In this document: positions 25,801-34,507 of the stretch, piece by piece
How positions within the stretch are numbered: the first letter of the stretch is position 1
Layout of the letters: every line of letters starts with the position of its first letter
Made by a program: the position numbers and the translations under genes
Assembly: GCA_051061015.1 (NCBI GenBank)
Contig: JBPFEG010000060.1
Location: 62,001-126,000 of the forward strand
Direction of reading: 5' to 3'
Length of the DNA stretch: 64,000 bases
Origin: Methylomicrobium sp051061015
GTDB lineage: Bacteria; Pseudomonadota; Gammaproteobacteria; Methylococcales; Methylomonadaceae
Notes under the pieces: generated by a model
Database searches by the model: none
Seen by the model: only the letters and a program-made list of their open reading frames with translations
What the model was told of the DNA's origin: nothing

Positions 25801-27702
25801 TTAACGACTGGCACCGTCGAGCCCAAGGTTTTTCACGGTGTCAAAATCGATATCCGAACGGATATTTTCGGCAAGAATCGAAATATCCAACAAATCGCCC
25901 ATTTCCTTAATGGTCTGCAAAAACGAAACTTTTTCATGATCGTCTTGGAGATTATTGCTGAATTCCCGGTTTAAGCGAACAAAATCAGGTTTTAAAATTT
26001 TGAGCTTGTTAAGAGACAGCGATTGACTATCGAAGCGTTTGAGCATGACGCGAACGCCGAAGGCATGAAGAAATTTGATGAATTCATGATAAGTGTTGAA
26101 ATCCTTGGCTGCGGCATAGGCAGAAAAACTGATGATTAACTGCGATACGATAGACGCATTCTGTTTGAGCTGATTTGAAAACCACGTTCGAAAATCACTG
26201 TTTTTAATTGTTCGGGTTGATAAATTGACCGCAATATTCAATGAAGAAGAGGAATCCTTTAATTGACTGAGCACTTTTTCGATCATGCCCTGATCCAATG
26301 CGACAATTTTTTCATATTTTTCGGCGATCGCTACGAATATGCCGACAGGGAGGGGTGAACCTTGCGTGTCGAAGACCTGAATAAAGGCTTCTTCCATTAA
26401 ACTACGATTATCGGAGATGCGGAGCATCGGAGTGGTATATTGAATCTTGTAAGAGTTCCTGTCGACAATATCGAATACCAGCGTTTTCCATTCGGCGATA
26501 TCTTTCGCTCGATCGACCCCCGTTCTGATGAAATACTTATTCGGACCAATAATTAGGGCCTGTTCGTACGCTTCGTAGGCGGCCGGTAACATATCTTCAG
26601 ATGGTCCTAACAGGTCGATTGCAACCACCCCGATGTGGCCGATGTCGTCTTTTTGATGGATATCACCTAAGTGTGAGAGAGTGATGCTCAGCGATTTTGC
26701 CAATATTTCGGCTTGCGTGGGCTGAATGTTACGGGCGAGAATGGCAAATTCCGCGCCGTAAAAATGATAAACAGTCGTTTCGCTGGAAAAATTTTGTGCC
26801 GTTTGTTGAAATTGTGAGGCGCAGCTTTGTAAAAAAACATCAATTGCTTCGCTGCCGCGCTCCTTGATCAGACTGGTCAGGCTGTCGGTCTTGATCAGAA
26901 AAAGAAAGGCTTCCGTATTTTCCAGATAAAGTTGCTTGAGGTCGGAATCAAAGGTCGTTTTGTTATAAAGTCCGGTCAAACTGTCGAGTTGCAGCTTTTT
27001 GCTAAGATAGGACAGCTTGTCGTTCAGCGTTGCCATTAAGCCGCTTAATTTGCGCGACATAATGTTCATCGAGTGGGCGACATTTTTAACCTCCGTCGTC
27101 CAGGGCAAGCTGGCGATCGTTTCGAAATGGCCGTCGGCAATTGTCAAGGCGAGATCATTGATAGTTTTAAGAGGTTTCAGCGTCAAGCGCAACACGAAAA
27201 TCAACAGGCCTACCGATAACAGGAACGAAACCAAAGAATAATAGAATGCACTTTTGGCTTGCTGATAGAGCTTCAGGTAGGCGTAGCCAGGGTTAATTGT
27301 GACATAAACCGTGCCTCCTAATGTCCATCCCGAGCTGATCTCGCTCGCCGCCGAGGTCGTTTCCAGCGGCAGGAAATTGATGAACCAGCCCGGCACCTCT
27401 TCGAAAACCTTATTATTGCTCAGCTTAACTAATGTTTTGTCTTCCGCATTGTCCAGCTTGATTTCTTTGTAATAGCCCATGTCAAAAATGGCGCTGATCA
27501 TCGTTTGTAAAATTGGATCGGATTCCTTCAGAATATAAGGACTTAACGAAAGCCCTAACGAAGTGGCGGTATCCTGCACGTGGACTTGGGCCTCTATCTG
27601 TAGATAGCTTCTGATATTTTGGATGCTGATAATATAATTGACGGTGAATATCGCTAAAAACAGCGCCGATATCAGGAGTAACAGTTGTTTAGATAATGTC
27701 AT
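25801..27702 (-). CDS. lapD: LapD-like c-di-GMP receptor (periplasmic output, HAMP, degenerate GGDEF-EAL)
   Basis: From ATG 27702 the protein has 633 residues. Two membrane helices (about 5-25 and 153-173) flank a periplasmic LapD_MoxY_N output domain; its conserved SGW motif (Trp126) is the site that grips LapG. A HAMP domain follows at about 174-225. The GGDEF domain is dead (YGAEF in place of GGDEF). The EAL domain has lost catalytic residues (EAF for EAL, KRFD for DDFG, AENIR for AEGVE), as expected of a binding-only receptor. An upstream in-frame start at 27837 would add an unlikely N-terminus. Adjacent lapG supports the assignment. Confidence 0.93.
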   Translation of the reverse strand: MTLSKQLLLLISALFLAIFTVNYIISIQNIRSYLQIEAQVHVQDTATSLGLSLSPYILKESDPILQTMISAIFDMGYYKEIKLDNAEDKTLVKLSNNKVFEEVPGWFINFLPLETTSAASEISSGWTLGGTVYVTINPGYAYLKLYQQAKSAFYYSLVSFLLSVGLLIFVLRLTLKPLKTINDLALTIADGHFETIASLPWTTEVKNVAHSMNIMSRKLSGLMATLNDKLSYLSKKLQLDSLTGLYNKTTFDSDLKQLYLENTEAFLFLIKTDSLTSLIKERGSEAIDVFLQSCASQFQQTAQNFSSETTVYHFYGAEFAILARNIQPTQAEILAKSLSITLSHLGDIHQKDDIGHIGVVAIDLLGPSEDMLPAAYEAYEQALIIGPNKYFIRTGVDRAKDIAEWKTLVFDIVDRNSYKIQYTTPMLRISDNRSLMEEAFIQVFDTQGSPLPVGIFVAIAEKYEKIVALDQGMIEKVLSQLKDSSSSLNIAVNLSTRTIKNSDFRTWFSNQLKQNASIVSQLIISFSAYAAAKDFNTYHEFIKFLHAFGVRVMLKRFDSQSLSLNKLKILKPDFVRLNREFSNNLQDDHEKVSFLQTIKEMGDLLDISILAENIRSDIDFDTVKNLGLDGASR

Positions 27703-27873
27703 GAAATTGACCTGGCAACAATAAACGGATAAAACGCCATACAGAGACTGCAGCAGAACAGAAGCCTTGATAAATTTAAGTTTAGTCCAAAGGCTTCGGA
27801 ACAGGAAAAACGGCAAGCATAAGAGTTTTGCTGACAAATATCAGCATACGTGGTTTTGCATATAGCTTTCCTA

Positions 27874-27916
27874 AATAAAAAAAGCCCCGGCTGAATATAA
27901 TTTCAGCCGGGGCTTT
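27874..27916 (-). terminator. Terminator of groESL
   Basis: A perfect 15-bp stem (27881-27895 with 27902-27916; core GCCCCGGCTGAA) with a 6-base loop. On the minus strand it is followed by a run of T residues, placing it as the intrinsic terminator about 35 bases after the groEL stop. Confidence 0.92.
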
Positions 27917-27950
27917 ATGTTTAGAACGGAAAAACTTTAAGGCAGGGCGA

Positions 27951-29609
27951 TTACATCATGCCGCCCATTCCGCCCATGCCGCCCATTCCACCCATGCCGC
28001 CCATATCCGGCATGCCGCCGGCTTTATTGTCGGCAGGTGCATCGGCGATCATCACTTCGGTGGTCAGCATCAGACCCGCTACGGAAGCCGCATTTTGCAG
28101 TGCGGTACGAGTGACTTTCGCCGGGTCTAGAATACCCATCTCGATCATGTCGCCATATTGGCCGGTAGCTGCATTGTAACCAAAGCTGCCAGAGCCTTTC
28201 TTGACTTCGTTGAAGACCACAGACGGTTCGTCGCCTGCATTCGAGACGATTTGGCGCAGAGGCTCTTCGATTGCGCGGCGCAGAATGTTCACGCCAACGC
28301 TTTGGTCGTGGTTCGCACCTTCCAGGTTTTCCAATGCGGAAATCGCACGCACCAGCGCGGTGCCGCCGCCGGCAACAACGCCTTCTTCAACCGCAGCGCG
28401 GGTTGAATGCAGCGCGTCTTCAACGCGGGCTTTCTTTTCCTTCATTTCGATTTCGGTCGCAGCGCCGACTTTGATTACCGCGACGCCGCCGGCCAGTTTT
28501 GCCAGACGCTCTTGCAGTTTTTCTTTGTCATAGTCGGAAGTCGCTTCGTCGGCTTGTGCGCGGATTTGTGCAACGCGGCCCTTGATCTTCTCTTCGGAGC
28601 CGGCGCCGTCGATGATCGTGGTGTTTTCCTTAGAGACCTGAACTTTCTTCGCGGTGCCCAGCATTGCCAGTTCGGCTTTTTCGAGCGACAGGCCGACTTC
28701 TTCAGAGATTACGGTGCCGCCAGTCAAGACGGCGATGTCTTCCAGCATCGCTTTGCGGCGGGCGCCGAAGCCCGGGGCTTTTACCGCAGCCACTTTGACG
28801 ATGCCGCGGATCGTATTTACGACCAAAGTCGCCAGCGCTTCGCCTTCAACATCTTCGGCGATGATCAGCAATGGACGGCCTTGCTTTGCGACCGCTTCCA
28901 GAACCGGCAGCATTTCGCGGATGTTCGAGATCTTCTTTTCGTAGATCAGGATCAGCGGATCATCCAGTTCGACGCTCATGCTGTCTTGCTTGTTGATGAA
29001 GTACGGAGACAGATAACCGCGGTCGAACTGCATCCCTTCGACGACATCCAGCTGGTTGTCCAGACCTGAGCCTTCTTCAACGGTAATCACGCCTTCCTTG
29101 CCGACTTTTTCCATCGCTTCGGCGATGATGTTGCCGACAGACTCGTCGGAGTTTGCAGAGATCGTCCCGACTTGCGCAATCGCTTTGTTGTCGGTGCATG
29201 GGGTAGCGGAAGCGACGATTGCTTCGACCGCTTTAGTGACCGCCAGATCGATGCCGCGCTTCAGGTCCATCGGGTTCATGCCGGCCGCAACCGCTTTCAA
29301 ACCTTCATTCACGATCGATTGTGCCAGAACGGTCGCGGTCGTGGTACCGTCGCCGGCCACGTCGGAGGTATGCGACGCAACTTCCTTCACCATTTGCGCG
29401 CCCATGTTTTCGAATTTGTCTTTCAATTCGATTTCTTTCGCAACGGATACACCGTCTTTCGTGATGGTCGGTGCGCCGAAGCTCTTGTCCAGAATTGCAT
29501 TGCGGCCTTTAGGGCCCAAAGTCACTTTTACTGCGTTTGCGAGAATATTGACGCCTTTCGCCATCCGGCTGCGAGCATCATCACCAAAATATACGTCTTT
29601 TGCTGCCAT
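27951..29609 (-). CDS. groEL: Chaperonin GroEL (60 kDa)
   Basis: A 552-residue ATP-dependent chaperonin that forms the folding chamber with GroES. It starts MAAKDVYFGDDARSRMAKG and shows the nucleotide-binding signature TLGPKGRNAI and GDGTTTATVLA. The conserved AAVEEGVVAGGG (about residues 405-416) and the flexible C-terminal GGM repeats (GGMGGMGGMGGMM) are present. Length is normal. It lies 51 bases after groES and is co-transcribed under the CIRCE operator. This is probably the housekeeping copy; other copies cannot be excluded. Confidence 0.98.
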   Translation of the reverse strand: MAAKDVYFGDDARSRMAKGVNILANAVKVTLGPKGRNAILDKSFGAPTITKDGVSVAKEIELKDKFENMGAQMVKEVASHTSDVAGDGTTTATVLAQSIVNEGLKAVAAGMNPMDLKRGIDLAVTKAVEAIVASATPCTDNKAIAQVGTISANSDESVGNIIAEAMEKVGKEGVITVEEGSGLDNQLDVVEGMQFDRGYLSPYFINKQDSMSVELDDPLILIYEKKISNIREMLPVLEAVAKQGRPLLIIAEDVEGEALATLVVNTIRGIVKVAAVKAPGFGARRKAMLEDIAVLTGGTVISEEVGLSLEKAELAMLGTAKKVQVSKENTTIIDGAGSEEKIKGRVAQIRAQADEATSDYDKEKLQERLAKLAGGVAVIKVGAATEIEMKEKKARVEDALHSTRAAVEEGVVAGGGTALVRAISALENLEGANHDQSVGVNILRRAIEEPLRQIVSNAGDEPSVVFNEVKKGSGSFGYNAATGQYGDMIEMGILDPAKVTRTALQNAASVAGLMLTTEVMIADAPADNKAGGMPDMGGMGGMGGMGGMGGMM

Positions 29610-29660
29610 TTTAATTCCTAAACTGATTGGTTAATGATTATGAAAACGTTACAGGGAGGC

Positions 29661-29951
29661 TTAGCCTAATACACCCATAATGTCGTCTTCGCGCATCACG
29701 ATAACTTCTTCGCCGTCAATCTTGACTTCGTTGCCGGAGTATTTGCCAAACAACACTTTGTCGCCGACTTTAACCTCCAGCGGACGCACTTCGCCATTGT
29801 CGAGCACTTTGCCGGTGCCAACCGCCAGGATAACGCCTTGGCTTGGTTTTTCGGCGGCCGAACCCGGCAGCACGATGCCGCCTGCGGTTTTGGTTTCTTC
29901 CTCAACGCGTTTGACTATTACTCTGTCGTGTAACGGACGTATTTTCATCAA
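29661..29951 (-). CDS. groES: Co-chaperonin GroES (10 kDa)
   Basis: The 96-residue heptameric lid of the GroEL chamber. MKIRPLHDRVIVKRVEEE at the start, the mobile loop TAGGIVLPGSAAEKPSQG (about residues 22-39) and VLFGKYSGNEVKIDGEE near the end identify it. An AGGAGAG ribosome-binding site precedes the ATG. It is the first gene of the heat-shock operon, with a sigma70-like promoter and CIRCE operator directly upstream. Confidence 0.98.
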   Translation of the reverse strand: MMKIRPLHDRVIVKRVEEETKTAGGIVLPGSAAEKPSQGVILAVGTGKVLDNGEVRPLEVKVGDKVLFGKYSGNEVKIDGEEVIVMREDDIMGVLG

Positions 29952-29982
29952 TCTCTCCTAAAAAATTAAAGGTAAAAAACTG

Positions 29983-30009
29983 TTAGCACTCGTGGTTGAT
30001 GAGTGCTAA
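29983..30009 (-). promoter_or_regulatory. CIRCE operator (HrcA site) of groESL
   Basis: TTAGCACTC (29983-29991), nine bases, GAGTGCTAA (30001-30009): a perfect match to the CIRCE consensus bound by the heat-shock repressor HrcA. It sits immediately after the -10 box, covering the transcription start, as in other CIRCE-controlled groE operons. hrcA itself is not in the window. Confidence 0.97.
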
Positions 30010-30036
30010 TAATAAACAGGTTTTGCAGTCTGTCAA
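30009..30036 (-). promoter_or_regulatory. Sigma70-type promoter of groESL
   Basis: On the minus strand TTGACA (30036-30031) and TATTAT (30014-30009) are separated by 16 bases. The -10 box abuts the CIRCE operator, so repressor binding would block initiation. No sigma32-type promoter was evident. Confidence 0.85.
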
Positions 30037-30081
30037 GTTCTTTGGCATCATCCGCGTTACTTTAGCTAACGCATATGACTC

Positions 30082-30858
30082 ATGAATGACAATCAACTCC
30101 TTCGTTACAGCCGGCAAATCATGCTGCCCCAGATCGATGTCGACGGTCAGCAGAAACTACTTGCCGCTAAAGTGCTGATTATCGGCGCCGGCGGGCTCGG
30201 CTCGCCCGCTTCGATTTACCTTGCCGCTGCCGGCGTCGGGAATCTGGCGATTTTCGATCATGACGATGTCGATTTATCCAATTTGCAGAGGCAAATTGCT
30301 CATTACACCGACGATATAGGGACTGCGAAAGTGATTTCAACCCGGCAGACCTTGAGTCGCTTAAATCCCGATGTGAATGTCCGCGCGGTTAAGTTGCGGT
30401 TGAGCGGTGCGGCGCTTGCCGAAGAAGTCGAAGCCGCCGATGTCGTGCTCGACTGCAGCGATAATTTCGCGACCCGGTTTGCGATCAATCAGGCTTGTGT
30501 CAAACACTCAACGCCGTTAGTATCCGGCGCGGCGATCCGTTTTGAAGGACAGGTAGCGGTCTTTACCCCGGGCCGGGGAAACAGTCCCTGCTACAATTGT
30601 CTTTACCACATGGACGGCGATGAGCCGCTCAATTGTGCCACGAATGGTGTCGTAGCGCCGGTGACGGGGATTATCGGCGCGATTCAGGCAATGGAAGCGA
30701 TGAAGTTAATCATGAGTATTGGTGAAACCTTGACGGGACGTTTGTTGTTGCTGGATGGGCTAACTATGGAATTTCATACCATGAGATTAAGAAAAAATCC
30801 GAAATGTCCTGCGTGCGGCAAAGAGAGTTCGGAGGATTGCTTCCAGGGATCCAAATAA
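30082..30858 (+). CDS. moeB: HesA/MoeB/ThiF-family adenylyltransferase
   Basis: A 258-residue E1-like enzyme that adenylates the C-terminal Gly-Gly of a sulfur carrier (MoaD for molybdopterin, or ThiS for thiamine). It begins LLRYSRQIMLPQIDVDGQQKL as MoeB proteins do. The Rossmann motif GAGGLGSP, the LSNLQRQI catalytic Arg region, DCSDNFATR and the two zinc CxxC pairs (CYNC; CPAC) are present. MoeB and ThiF cannot be separated with certainty; the unbroken length and N-terminus favour MoeB. It is divergent from groES. Molybdate uptake genes (modABC) elsewhere in the window fit a molybdenum cofactor role. Confidence 0.88.
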   Translation: MNDNQLLRYSRQIMLPQIDVDGQQKLLAAKVLIIGAGGLGSPASIYLAAAGVGNLAIFDHDDVDLSNLQRQIAHYTDDIGTAKVISTRQTLSRLNPDVNVRAVKLRLSGAALAEEVEAADVVLDCSDNFATRFAINQACVKHSTPLVSGAAIRFEGQVAVFTPGRGNSPCYNCLYHMDGDEPLNCATNGVVAPVTGIIGAIQAMEAMKLIMSIGETLTGRLLLLDGLTMEFHTMRLRKNPKCPACGKESSEDCFQGSK

Positions 30859-31496
30859 GATTCGGCGCGGCGGAGGAGGCTATGCTATGAAAATCCGGGA
30901 TTGCATTTAAATTTCTTTCATCAAACTAGAATTGAGAATACTATCTCATTCTTTAGTTTTTTAGTGGCTTACCCTCACTATCAAAAAACTGGCTTGACAT
31001 ACTATAAGGCCTGATATACTAATTATAACTAGTGAGTAAATTGATTACACAATTGAGGTAGTGCCTGGAACAACGTGAAAGTATTTTCTAAGTCGCAGTG
31101 ACTCCTGATTATTATTAAACGGAAGCCCGTCTTTAACATGCTGCAATAAAAGAAAGATTGCTTTTAAGATCCCACAGCCTTCCAGCAAAAAATAATACAG
31201 AGTTCAGTACGGGCAGCATGATTTCTGACTTACATTTGAGAAATCTCTAGATGGAGCGGACTAACCTATGCATAAGAGGGAGTTTTATTTTTATTAGATT
31301 GCAGTGATCCATGTAGTAAATAAACTAAATATAAGAAATGAATAAAATTGGTCAATTATAATCCCATGCTAGTGATTACTGCTGAATATAGGCGATAACC
31401 ATGAGCATTCCTTGCGTTTCTGCAAAAGGATTCCTTCTCCTTCTTCTCACTTGTCTTCTCGGCTTGTATCGGGTGGGGATTAATCGGCGCTCGAGT
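30859..31496. other. Long intergenic region before the hybrid kinase
   Basis: About 640 bases, AT-rich in its middle. A promoter-like pair TTGACA (30994-30999) and TATACT (31015-31020) has a 15-base spacer. No ORF downstream of it is convincing; an ATG at 31401 opens a short Leu-rich reading without family match. It may be a leader or hold an unannotated RNA. Confidence 0.35.
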
Positions 31497-31513
31497 AGGA
31501 GGGTAGAGGGCGA

Positions 31514-34507
31514 TTGCCTGAGCCTGTCGCCGAAGTGGAGCTTGTGGAACCGGCGTCCATGATTAAATCAGGAGAAGAGACGGCTTCTTCGCCGGTTCGA
31601 CAGAATGGCAAGCCGATCCAAGAGCCGGATTTTTGCAGACTCTTCGAGTCCCTTCCGGGACTGTATCTGGTGCTCGATTGCAATTTTGATATTGTCGCGC
31701 TCAGTGATGACTATGCGCGCGCCACGTTGACGCGCAGGGAGGATATCGTCGGATCTGGCATATTCGACATATTTCCCGATAATCCTAATGATCCGGGCGC
31801 CGATGGCGTACGCAATCTTAGGGCTTCCTTGATGACAGTGCTGCTTACACGGAAAGCCCATGCGATGGCAATCCAAAAATACGATATCCGAAACCCGCAA
31901 GCGCAAGGCGGTTTCGAGGAACGTTACTGGAGTCCGCTTAACTCGCCCGTTTTTCATGCCGACGGTACGCTTGCCTATATCATCCATCGAGTCGAGGATG
32001 TGACCGAGTTTATCCGGCTGAAGCACCAGGGCGTCCAGCAAAACGAACTCACGGAGGAGTTGCGGGAGCGCATGGAAAAAATGGAAGCCGAAATGTACCT
32101 GCGCGCGCAGGAAGCGGTCAGAGCCAACGATAATCTGCGCGACAGCGAGGAAAATCTTTCCGTCACCCTGAATTCGATCGGCGATGCCGTATTGGCAACC
32201 GATGCGGCAGGACGGATCACGCGTCTTAACCCTAGGGCGGAACAACTGACGGGCTGGCCTCGAAAAGAAGCCATGGGCCGCCCGATCGCTGAAATTTTCC
32301 ATATTATTAATCAGGATACACGCCAGCCGGCGGCAATTCCGGTGATTGAGACCTTGGAGAAAGGAGTGGTTCAGGGTTTGGCAAATCATACCGTTCTGAT
32401 CGCCCGTGATGGCAGCGAATACCCGATTGCCGATAGCTGTGCGCCGATCCTCGACCGCGCCGGTCGGATAATCGGGGCGGTATTGGTTTTTCGTGATGTT
32501 TCCGAAGAGTATGCGACGCAGAAGGTATTGCGGGATAGCGCCACGCACATCCGCACGATCCTCAGCAACATGGCAGACTGTATCATCACAATCGACGAAA
32601 AAGGTATTGTCGAGACAATGAATCCTGCCGTAGAGCGCATCTTTCAGTATAACGATAAGGAATTGGTCGGGCAAAACATCAAGATGCTGATGCCACAGCC
32701 CTATTATGATGAACATGACGATTATTTACGGAATTATGTTTCAACAGGAGAGAGCCACGTTATTGGCCGAGTCCGAGAAGTCTATGGACGCCGTAAAAAT
32801 GGCGAAATATTTCCGGTCGACCTGAAAGTCAGTGAAATGTGGCTGAATGATGGACGTCGTTTTATCGGCATCGTACGAGACATCACCGAGCGCAAGCATA
32901 CCGAGGCACTGTTGCAACAGGCGAAAGAAAAAGCCGAGTTCGCCAACCGTGCGAAAGATTCGTTTCTGGCGACCATGAGTCATGAAATCCGTACACCCCT
33001 CAGCGGTTTGTTGGGCATGTTGGAGCTGCTGGCCCTTACGCCTCTCGATAAAGAGCAGAAGAAAACGTTGCAATCGGCTCGCGATTCCGGACACAGCCTG
33101 CTGCGGATTTTGAACGATATTCTCGACTGGTCGAAAATTGAAGCAGGCAAGCTTGGGCTTTCGGTGCAGGCGACATCAATCGCACAGCTTGTGCAGGATG
33201 TGGTAACTACCTATGCGCATGTCGCCAGCGCGAAGAAATTGATCTTGCGGCATGAGGTCGATGAACGGATTGGTCGGACGCATCTGGTCGATTCTCTCAG
33301 GCTCTCGCAAATCCTGAATAATTTCGTCAGTAACGCAATCAAGTTCACCCCTCAGGGGTCGGTTCAAATACGCGCAGAATGGCTCGCACAATGCGACAGC
33401 GCCGAAAAAATACGCTTTTCGGTTCTGGATACCGGCATAGGCCTTGATCAGGCGCAAAAGGCCCGTCTATTTCAGCTTTATGTACAGGCAACTGACAATA
33501 CCTCCCGCATGTATGGCGGCACCGGACTGGGTCTGGCGATCTGTAAGCGCCTCGCTGAAATGATGGATGCTCACCTCGGGCTGGAAAGTGAACCCGGTCA
33601 AGGTTCGACCTTCAGTTTGACGCTAGCCTTGCCTTTGACCGAGATCAAGCCGATACAGCAAGTTGCTCAGGACACTCAGGGACTGGCTGTCCAACCGCTC
33701 GTGGCGGCTGACATCGCCCGGGCTCCGGTCGTGCTTGCCGTAGACGATCATCCCCTCAATCTGGCCTTGCTGTCGCGCCAGATCGAATTGCTTGGTCTGC
33801 GCGTCCAAGTCGCGCAAGACGGCGAATCTGCATTAGCGATCTGGCGAAGTCGGAAAATCGACGTCATTATTACGGATTGCCATATGCCTAATATGGACGG
33901 CTATGAGCTTGCAAGTGCCGTCCGTAAGGCTGAACTCAGAGAAGCGCGCCCACCCATACCGATTATTGCCTGTACTGCGAACGCACTCGGAGAGGAAAAC
34001 GAACGTTGCCGTGTCGCCGGGATGGATGAAGTGATGGTGAAGCCGACCAATCTGAGCACGTTGCGAGCGATGTTCTTGCGAAGGCTTCCCGGGCTCAGTG
34101 AGACTGAGACGGTCCCTGAATCCGACCGGCAGGAGATCTATGCGCCAATTGATTTTTCCGTGCTCGCCGATACCGTGCCGGATAGGGCTGGGCAGCTCAC
34201 CTTATTGCACAAATTCCAGCTTCATCAGCGCCATGACCACGAACGATTGGAATCGAGTCTTAAGGTGGGGGATATTACTGGCGTGGCGCATATGGCGCAT
34301 CGTATCAAAGGAGCAAGTAGAATGGTGGGCGCGCGCGAACTCGCGAACGCTTACGCAGTAATCGAGCAAGCCGCAAAGCGGAATGATTTAGATGCCGTAT
34401 GCCACGGGATTGAAATCCTGACTGAGGCCGTGAGCAAGTTTGAAAGCTGTGTTTCCGGATTGACCGATGTCAATGAACGCTTTTTAAGGAAAGACAATGA
34501 AAACTGA
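31514..34507 (+). CDS. Hybrid sensor histidine kinase with FixL-like haem PAS, REC and HPt domains
   Basis: A 997-residue soluble kinase. Domains: PAS1 about 40-165, coiled coil 170-215, PAS2 215-335, PAS3 340-460, HisKA (phospho-His490 in MSHEIRTPLSG), HATPase (GGTGLGLAI near 668-676), REC (Asp788 in ITDCHMPNMDG) and HPt (His929 in HRIKGAS). PAS3 resembles the FixL haem domain: His401 aligns with the haem-ligating His200 and Arg421, exactly 20 residues later, with the oxygen-contacting Arg220. The distal hydrophobic residues are also kept. The TTG start is supported by AGGAGGG at 31497-31503; an ATG at 31559 is the alternative. Its 3' end overlaps the REC-EAL gene by 11 bases, indicating a partnership. 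Confidence 0.92.
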   Translation: MPEPVAEVELVEPASMIKSGEETASSPVRQNGKPIQEPDFCRLFESLPGLYLVLDCNFDIVALSDDYARATLTRREDIVGSGIFDIFPDNPNDPGADGVRNLRASLMTVLLTRKAHAMAIQKYDIRNPQAQGGFEERYWSPLNSPVFHADGTLAYIIHRVEDVTEFIRLKHQGVQQNELTEELRERMEKMEAEMYLRAQEAVRANDNLRDSEENLSVTLNSIGDAVLATDAAGRITRLNPRAEQLTGWPRKEAMGRPIAEIFHIINQDTRQPAAIPVIETLEKGVVQGLANHTVLIARDGSEYPIADSCAPILDRAGRIIGAVLVFRDVSEEYATQKVLRDSATHIRTILSNMADCIITIDEKGIVETMNPAVERIFQYNDKELVGQNIKMLMPQPYYDEHDDYLRNYVSTGESHVIGRVREVYGRRKNGEIFPVDLKVSEMWLNDGRRFIGIVRDITERKHTEALLQQAKEKAEFANRAKDSFLATMSHEIRTPLSGLLGMLELLALTPLDKEQKKTLQSARDSGHSLLRILNDILDWSKIEAGKLGLSVQATSIAQLVQDVVTTYAHVASAKKLILRHEVDERIGRTHLVDSLRLSQILNNFVSNAIKFTPQGSVQIRAEWLAQCDSAEKIRFSVLDTGIGLDQAQKARLFQLYVQATDNTSRMYGGTGLGLAICKRLAEMMDAHLGLESEPGQGSTFSLTLALPLTEIKPIQQVAQDTQGLAVQPLVAADIARAPVVLAVDDHPLNLALLSRQIELLGLRVQVAQDGESALAIWRSRKIDVIITDCHMPNMDGYELASAVRKAELREARPPIPIIACTANALGEENERCRVAGMDEVMVKPTNLSTLRAMFLRRLPGLSETETVPESDRQEIYAPIDFSVLADTVPDRAGQLTLLHKFQLHQRHDHERLESSLKVGDITGVAHMAHRIKGASRMVGARELANAYAVIEQAAKRNDLDAVCHGIEILTEAVSKFESCVSGLTDVNERFLRKDNEN

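Noticed and set aside
28407..29069. 220-codon plus-strand ORF antisense to groEL
   Set aside because: Typical antisense shadow of a highly biased gene.
31568..32716. 382-codon minus-strand ORF inside the hybrid kinase gene
   Set aside because: Antisense shadow; the plus-strand product has a complete domain order.
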